A stretch of 10,558 nucleotides of DNA from UBA6115 sp964346355. Lineage in GTDB: Bacteria; Bacillota; Clostridia; Christensenellales; Aristaeellaceae. Location: the NCBI GenBank assembly GCA_964346355.1, contig CAYFUH010000046.1:1-10558 (forward strand), read 5' to 3'. The translations under genes were made by a program, and so were the position numbers. Below, one piece after another: positions 7,344 through 10,558 of the stretch. Positions within the stretch are counted from its first letter, which is position 1; every line of letters begins with the position of its first letter. Under the pieces are notes generated by a model that was not told where the DNA came from, ran no database searches, and saw nothing but the letters and a program-made list of their open reading frames with translations.

Positions 7344-7377
7344 ACAAGCCCCTGGCCGATCGTGGTCAGGGGCTTGT
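7344..7377 (-). terminator. Hairpin after the SGNH gene, probable terminator
   Basis: A 14-bp stem with one G-U pair, 7344-7357 against 7364-7377 (core CAAGCCCCTG / CAGGGGCTTG), closes a 6-nt loop starting 11 nt after the SGNH stop. On the minus strand it is followed by TTGTATAGG, a poor U-tract, so termination may be imperfect. Readthrough would lead into the yicC operon. Confidence 0.62.
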
Positions 7378-7388
7378 GTCAAACGGGC

Positions 7389-8132
7389 CTATTTGCCTGC
7401 TGCGTCCGCAGGCCGCGCTTCAGCCTCCATCTGCTCCGCCGCGTAATAATACAGGGCTTGAATCATCAGTTTTAAACCCTGATGGTTCAGATGCACCTTC
7501 TTGTCATTGGAATAATGGCCGGGTAAATAGCCGTCATCATCCTTCAGCCAGCCGGCTGTATCCACAAAGCCGATGCCTTCCTCCTTACACAGCGCTTCCA
7601 GGTGCTGGTTGAACAGATTGATGCTGGCCTGCTTCAGCTTTCCCCCTTCACCCCTTTTGGTGATAGGCGTCACCGTCATGGACACGATTTTGATGTCCGG
7701 GGAAACAGCCCGGATATGGTCGATGACCTTGCGATAGCGCGTGATGTCCCGCTCTACATTCCGGCCGGGCTCATCCGCAAGCCCCAGCATGATAAACACC
7801 TTGCCCGGCGCCAGCGCGGACACGCCCTCGCGCACCGTGACAGGCCTGCCGCGGTAGTGCAGCGCGGGCTTGTCCTTCACAACGGAACGAAGGCTTGCCA
7901 GGTACACGGAAAAGGCGCCGGCCGTCAAAAACTGTGCGTCGCCCAGAATGTCATTGCCTTCCTTGCGCTGATCCAGGATGAATCGGCGCAGCTGGTTCCC
8001 CACCGAGTCGCCGATGAACAGCGCGTCATCAAAATAAGAGGCCTCTGGCGGCACAGACACCTGAAACGATTCGCCAAGCGCCGCGGGGCAAAGCAGCATC
8101 AGCACCATCAAGCAGGCAAGCAGTCTTTTCAT
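7389..8132 (-). CDS. Secreted SGNH/GDSL-like hydrolase with an altered catalytic set
   Basis: About 247 residues with a clear signal peptide: MKR, a hydrophobic core (LLACLMVLMLLCPAA) and a probable cleavage near ALG/ES, so the protein is exported. The start may be ATG 8132 or the adjacent GTG 8135; AAGGA lies ten or seven bases upstream respectively. Numbering from GTG 8135, block I is FIGDSVG with the nucleophile candidate S44. TAGAF (71-75) fits the block II Gly. Block III, usually G-x-N-D, reads LGLADEP, so Ala120 replaces the oxyanion-hole Asn. The final block is NDKKVHLNHQG with H215, and the Asp is at -4 (D211) rather than the usual -3. SGNH enzymes act on acyl or acetyl esters of lipids, sugars or cell-wall polymers; the substrate here is unknown, and the changes could mean altered or lost catalysis. 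It is a single-gene unit with its own promoter and hairpin. Confidence 0.85.
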   Translation of the reverse strand: MKRLLACLMVLMLLCPAALGESFQVSVPPEASYFDDALFIGDSVGNQLRRFILDQRKEGNDILGDAQFLTAGAFSVYLASLRSVVKDKPALHYRGRPVTVREGVSALAPGKVFIMLGLADEPGRNVERDITRYRKVIDHIRAVSPDIKIVSMTVTPITKRGEGGKLKQASINLFNQHLEALCKEEGIGFVDTAGWLKDDDGYLPGHYSNDKKVHLNHQGLKLMIQALYYYAAEQMEAEARPADAAGK

Positions 8133-8182
8133 CACACATCAATCCTTCACACGGTTTGGTAAGGGAAACTTGTATCTTGTCC

Positions 8183-8211
8183 ATTTTATCACACGCGCAG
8201 CGCGGGCTCAA
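8183..8211 (-). promoter_or_regulatory. Sigma-A type promoter of the SGNH gene
   Basis: On the minus strand, -35 TTGAGC (8211-8206), a 17-nt spacer and -10 TAAAAT (8188-8183) with an extended TGA directly before it. Transcription would start near 8176, giving a leader of about 43 nt. Its -35 box lies 4 bp from that of the divergent thrS promoter. Confidence 0.68.
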
Positions 8212-8215
8212 GTTG

Positions 8216-8244
8216 TTGACAAGCGGTTTGAGCGGGTATATACT
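8216..8244 (+). promoter_or_regulatory. Consensus sigma-A promoter of thrS
   Basis: TTGACA (8216-8221), a 17-nt spacer and TATACT (8239-8244): a perfect -35, one mismatch in the -10 and ideal spacing. Transcription would start near 8251, just before the T-box Stem I. Confidence 0.88.
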
Positions 8245-8250
8245 GTGCAC

Positions 8251-8467
8251 ATTCGTGGATGAGGGCGGACACGCTCCCGGATGACCACCCAAAGAGAGGC
8301 AGCGCCAAGGCTGGAAGCGCAGCCGGGCAGGCATCCAGGCAGTACCACCGCCGGACAGGAACGCGGGATGCGCGTTACAGCATCAAAGAGAGGCCGGCAA
8401 GCCCGGCAATCTGGGTGGAACCGCGGAGTACATCATCCGTCCCTGTGTGGATGGGTGTTTTTCTTTT
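8251..8467 (+). promoter_or_regulatory. T-box leader controlling thrS, Thr (ACC) specifier
   Basis: Senses uncharged tRNA(Thr) and lets transcription proceed into thrS when it is abundant. The T-box core GGGTGGAACCGCGG (8413-8426) matches the consensus. Stem I base is GGCGG (8264-8268) paired with CCGCC (8348-8352), with an upper helix GGATG (8279-8283) / CATCC (8332-8336). The AGAGAG element is at 8292-8297 and a distal hairpin GGCTG/CAGCC follows. In the 3' strand of the specifier loop, ACC (8344-8346) precedes a purine and fits threonine. A Stem III-like hairpin GCCGG/CCGGC precedes the T-box. The antiterminator pairs GGG (8413-8415) with CCC (8441-8443) and GCGG (8423-8426) with CCGT (8437-8440), leaving the 7-nt bulge TGGAACC. 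Pairings were made by eye; the 5' edge is set by the predicted start of transcription. Confidence 0.93.
8431..8467 (+). terminator. Regulated terminator of the thrS T-box leader
   Basis: CATCATCC (8431-8438) pairs with GGATGGGTG (8449-8457) with one bulged G, followed by TTTTTCTTTT. Its left arm shares CC (8437-8438) with the antiterminator, so the two structures exclude each other. It ends 27 nt before the thrS start. Confidence 0.87.
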
Positions 8468-8494
8468 ATCGATTGGGTTTATCAGGAGGATTGT

Positions 8495-10417
8495 ATGCAA
8501 ATTACAGTAAAGGGACAGACAAAAGAGTTTGAGCCGGGCGTAAACGCCCTGGACGTCTTCCGGGACATGGACAAGGAGGCGCGGAAGGACGCCATCGCCG
8601 CGCGCATCAACGGAAAATTTATCGAGTTGATGGTGCCCATCCATGAGGGCGGGGAGCTGGTTCCCCTGGGCTTTGAGGATGAGGAAGCCCGCCACCTGCT
8701 GCGGCATACCGCCAGCCACGTGATGGCAAGCGCGGTCAAAAACCTCTTCCCCAATGCCAAGCTGGCCATTGGCCCCTCCATTGAGAACGGCTTTTACTAC
8801 GATTTTGACGTGGATGAGCCTTTTGCGCCGGAGGACCTGCAAAAGATTGAGAAGGAGATGGCGCGCATCATCAAGCGCAACGAGCGCGAGGAGCGCTTTG
8901 TGCTGCCGCGCGCGGAAGCCATCGCCCTGATGGAGGAGCGGAACGAGCCCTACAAGGTGGAACTAATCAACGACCTGCCGGATGAGGAGGAGCTGTCCTT
9001 CTACCGCCAGGGTGACTTTGTGGACCTGTGCGCGGGCCCGCACCTGCCCTCAACAGGCAAAGTCAAGGCTTTCAAGCTGACCAGCCTGGCAGGCGCGTAC
9101 TGGCGCGGGAATGAGAAAAACAAGATGCTGCAGCGAATCTACGGCACCGCCTTTTATGACAAGGCGGAGTTGGAAGACTACCTGCAAAAACTGGAAGAAG
9201 CCAAGAAGCGGGATCACCGCCGCCTGGGCCGCGAGTTGGACCTGTTTGACATCTTGGAAGAAGGCCCCGGCTTCCCCTTCTTCTACCCCAAGGGCATGGT
9301 GCTGCGCAACATCCTGACGGACTACTGGCGACAGGTGCACCAGCAGCACGGGTATGAGGAGATCCAGACCCCGATGATTCTAAGCCGCGATCTGTGGGAG
9401 CGCAGCGGGCACTGGGATTATTACCGCGAGAACATGTACACCACCAAGATTGATGAGCGGGATTTTGCCATCAAGCCCATGAACTGCCCCGGCAGCATCC
9501 TCACCTACAAGCGCAAGCTGTGGAGCTACCGCGACCTGCCCGTGCGCAACGGCGAATTGGGCGTTGTGCACCGGCATGAGAAATCCGGCGCCCTGCATGG
9601 CTTAATGCGCGTGCGCTGCTTCACGCAGGATGACGCCCACCTGTACATGACACAGGAACACGTGAAGGACGAGATCATCGGCGTGTACAAATTAAGCCAG
9701 CTGATCTACAAGACCTTTGGCTTTGAGTACAAGGTGGAATTGTCCACCATGCCCGAGGACCACATCGGTACCGAAGAAATGTGGGAAGTGGCCACAGCCG
9801 GCCTGCGCGACGCGCTGGAGGAGCTTGAGGTGCCCTATATCCTCAATGAGGGCGACGGCGCCTTCTACGGCCCCAAAATTGACTTCCACCTAAAGGACAG
9901 CATCGGCCGCACCTGGCAGTGCGGTACCATCCAACTGGACATGAACCTGCCGGAGCGCTTTGATTTGACCTACACCGGCGCAGACGGTGAAAAGCACCGC
10001 CCTGTCATGATCCACCGCACCATCTACGGCTCGATGGAGCGCTTCATCGGCATTTTGGTGGAGCACTTTGGCGGCGCCTTCCCCCTGTGGCTCTCCCCCG
10101 TGCAGGCGCGCATCCTGACCATTACCGACCGCGCGGACGCTGCCGCCCAGGAACTGAAGAAGGAGCTGGAACAAGCGGGCATCCGGGTTGAGATCGACCT
10201 GCGTAATGAAAAAATCGGCTTTAAAGTGCGCGAAGCGCAGATGATGAAAATCCCCTACATGCTGGTCATCGGCGACCGCGAAGCGGAAGAGGGCACCGTC
10301 TCTATCCGCAACCGCAAGGGACAGGCCATCAACGGCGTGAAGCATGAGGCTTTGAAGCGTACTTTGAAAGCGGAGATTGACAGCAAAAGCCTGGAACAAA
10401 GCGAGGTTTTTGAATAA
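8495..10417 (+). CDS. thrS: Threonyl-tRNA synthetase
   Basis: A class II synthetase that charges tRNA(Thr) in the cytoplasm. At 640 residues it has the full bacterial layout. A TGS domain comes first (MQITVKGQTKEFEPG, about 1-60). The editing domain, which clears Ser-tRNA(Thr), follows with HTASH (71-75) and DLCAGPH with C179 and H183. The catalytic core has zinc ligands C331 (MNCPG), H382 (QDDAH) and H507 (IHR), matching E. coli C334, H385 and H511. Motif 2 includes HRHEKSGALHGL and motif 3 follows around MIHRTIYGSMERF. The anticodon-binding domain begins near 533 (LSPVQARILTI). ATG 8495 is chosen because AGGAGG (8484-8489) lies five bases before it; the in-frame ATG at 8447 sits inside the leader terminator. 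Regulated by the upstream T-box. No damage is seen. Confidence 0.98.
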   Translation: MQITVKGQTKEFEPGVNALDVFRDMDKEARKDAIAARINGKFIELMVPIHEGGELVPLGFEDEEARHLLRHTASHVMASAVKNLFPNAKLAIGPSIENGFYYDFDVDEPFAPEDLQKIEKEMARIIKRNEREERFVLPRAEAIALMEERNEPYKVELINDLPDEEELSFYRQGDFVDLCAGPHLPSTGKVKAFKLTSLAGAYWRGNEKNKMLQRIYGTAFYDKAELEDYLQKLEEAKKRDHRRLGRELDLFDILEEGPGFPFFYPKGMVLRNILTDYWRQVHQQHGYEEIQTPMILSRDLWERSGHWDYYRENMYTTKIDERDFAIKPMNCPGSILTYKRKLWSYRDLPVRNGELGVVHRHEKSGALHGLMRVRCFTQDDAHLYMTQEHVKDEIIGVYKLSQLIYKTFGFEYKVELSTMPEDHIGTEEMWEVATAGLRDALEELEVPYILNEGDGAFYGPKIDFHLKDSIGRTWQCGTIQLDMNLPERFDLTYTGADGEKHRPVMIHRTIYGSMERFIGILVEHFGGAFPLWLSPVQARILTITDRADAAAQELKKELEQAGIRVEIDLRNEKIGFKVREAQMMKIPYMLVIGDREAEEGTVSIRNRKGQAINGVKHEALKRTLKAEIDSKSLEQSEVFE

Positions 10418-10439
10418 ACCAAAAAACCTAAATGTTTTG

Positions 10440-10472
10440 CGGGGAGCCGGTATACCGGCTCCCCGATTTTTT
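10440..10472 (+). terminator. Terminator of thrS
   Basis: A perfect palindrome at 10441-10464 (arms GGGGAGCCGGTA / TACCGGCTCCCC), extended by a C-G pair at 10440/10465 and followed by ATTTTTT. It starts 23 nt after the thrS stop. Confidence 0.92.
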
Positions 10473-10476
10473 GCAC

Positions 10477-10504
10477 AAAAAAACGCCGATCAAATCGACG
10501 TTTT
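10477..10504 (-). terminator. Terminator of the tRNA-Glu transcription unit
   Basis: Read on the minus strand, AAAACGTCGAT (10504-10494) pairs through one G-U with ATCGGCGTTTT (10490-10480) around the loop TTG, and a run of seven U follows (10483-10477). On the plus strand the G-U becomes an A-C mismatch, so it favours the minus strand. It lies directly after the tRNA CCA end and converges with the thrS terminator. Confidence 0.85.
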
Positions 10505-10505
10505 G

Positions 10506-10558
10506 TGGCACCTCCGACGGGAATCGAACCCGTGTTGCCGCCTTGAGAGGGCGGTGTC
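10506..10558 (-). tRNA. tRNA-Glu (anticodon CTC), 3' part, cut by the right edge
   Basis: On the minus strand the anticodon arm is CCGCC-CTCTCAA-GGCGG, with anticodon CTC at 10547-10545 reading GAG. Next come a 4-nt variable region CAAC, a T-arm ACGGG-TTCGATT-CCCGT, the 3' acceptor strand CGGAGGT, discriminator G and an encoded CCA (10508-10506). GACACCGCCC before the anticodon loop resembles bacterial tRNA-Glu. The D arm and 5' acceptor strand lie beyond the window, so the acceptor stem could not be checked. Confidence 0.93.

Noticed and set aside
7250..7612. Plus-strand frame with AAAAGGAG before an internal ATG at 7299
   Set aside because: The GGAG is only one base from the ATG, and the frame runs through the terminator hairpin and antisense through the SGNH gene. 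No family resemblance.
8447..8494. Longer thrS start at the in-frame ATG 8447
   Set aside because: It lies within the leader terminator, has no ribosome binding site, and the ATG at 8495 has AGGAGG at ideal spacing and gives the usual TGS-domain beginning.

Overview
The window looks like a chromosomal core region of a GC-rich member of the Bacillota, probably a Clostridia-type organism. Three things point there. The gene order yicC-gmk-rpoZ-coaBC-priA-def-fmt is the Bacillota order (as in the Bacillus subtilis yloC-gmk-rpoZ-coaBC-priA-def-fmt-rsmB cluster). thrS carries a T-box leader. Ribosome binding sites are strong AGGAGG types. I see no insertion sequence, prophage, CRISPR array or defence genes.

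Left and centre (1-7136, minus strand): a tight operon reads leftward from an extended -10 promoter at 7108-7136. It encodes a YicC-type endoribonuclease, guanylate kinase, the RNA polymerase omega subunit, bifunctional CoaBC, primosomal helicase PriA, peptide deformylase and Met-tRNA formyltransferase. An eighth gene then overlaps the fmt stop (ATGA) and runs off the left edge. Joints are overlaps or gaps of at most 22 nt, so translation is probably coupled. The products link nucleotide supply (Gmk), transcription (omega), CoA synthesis (CoaBC), replication restart (PriA) and the formyl-methionine cycle (Fmt adds the formyl group, Def removes it). The eighth gene is the most unusual part: its first 134 codons contain six in-frame 54-bp repeats encoding an 18-residue Arg/Gly/Pro-rich unit. 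Gene order predicts an rRNA methyltransferase (rsmB) or a zinc metallopeptidase, but the defining domain lies outside the window.

Middle (7137-8211): about 200 nt without a convincing gene, then a strong hairpin, then a secreted SGNH/GDSL-like protein on the minus strand with its own promoter. This protein keeps the GDS serine block but lacks the usual Asn of block III.

Right (8216-10558): a consensus sigma-A promoter lies back-to-back with that of the SGNH gene, with only 4 bp between the two -35 boxes. It drives a T-box leader whose best specifier is ACC (Thr), followed by complete threonyl-tRNA synthetase. Two convergent terminators then separate thrS from the 3' half of a minus-strand tRNA-Glu(CTC) cut by the right edge.

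Most of the window is well-understood housekeeping DNA. I did not find a clear new biological system. The repeat-bearing partial gene at the left edge is the best candidate for something undescribed.
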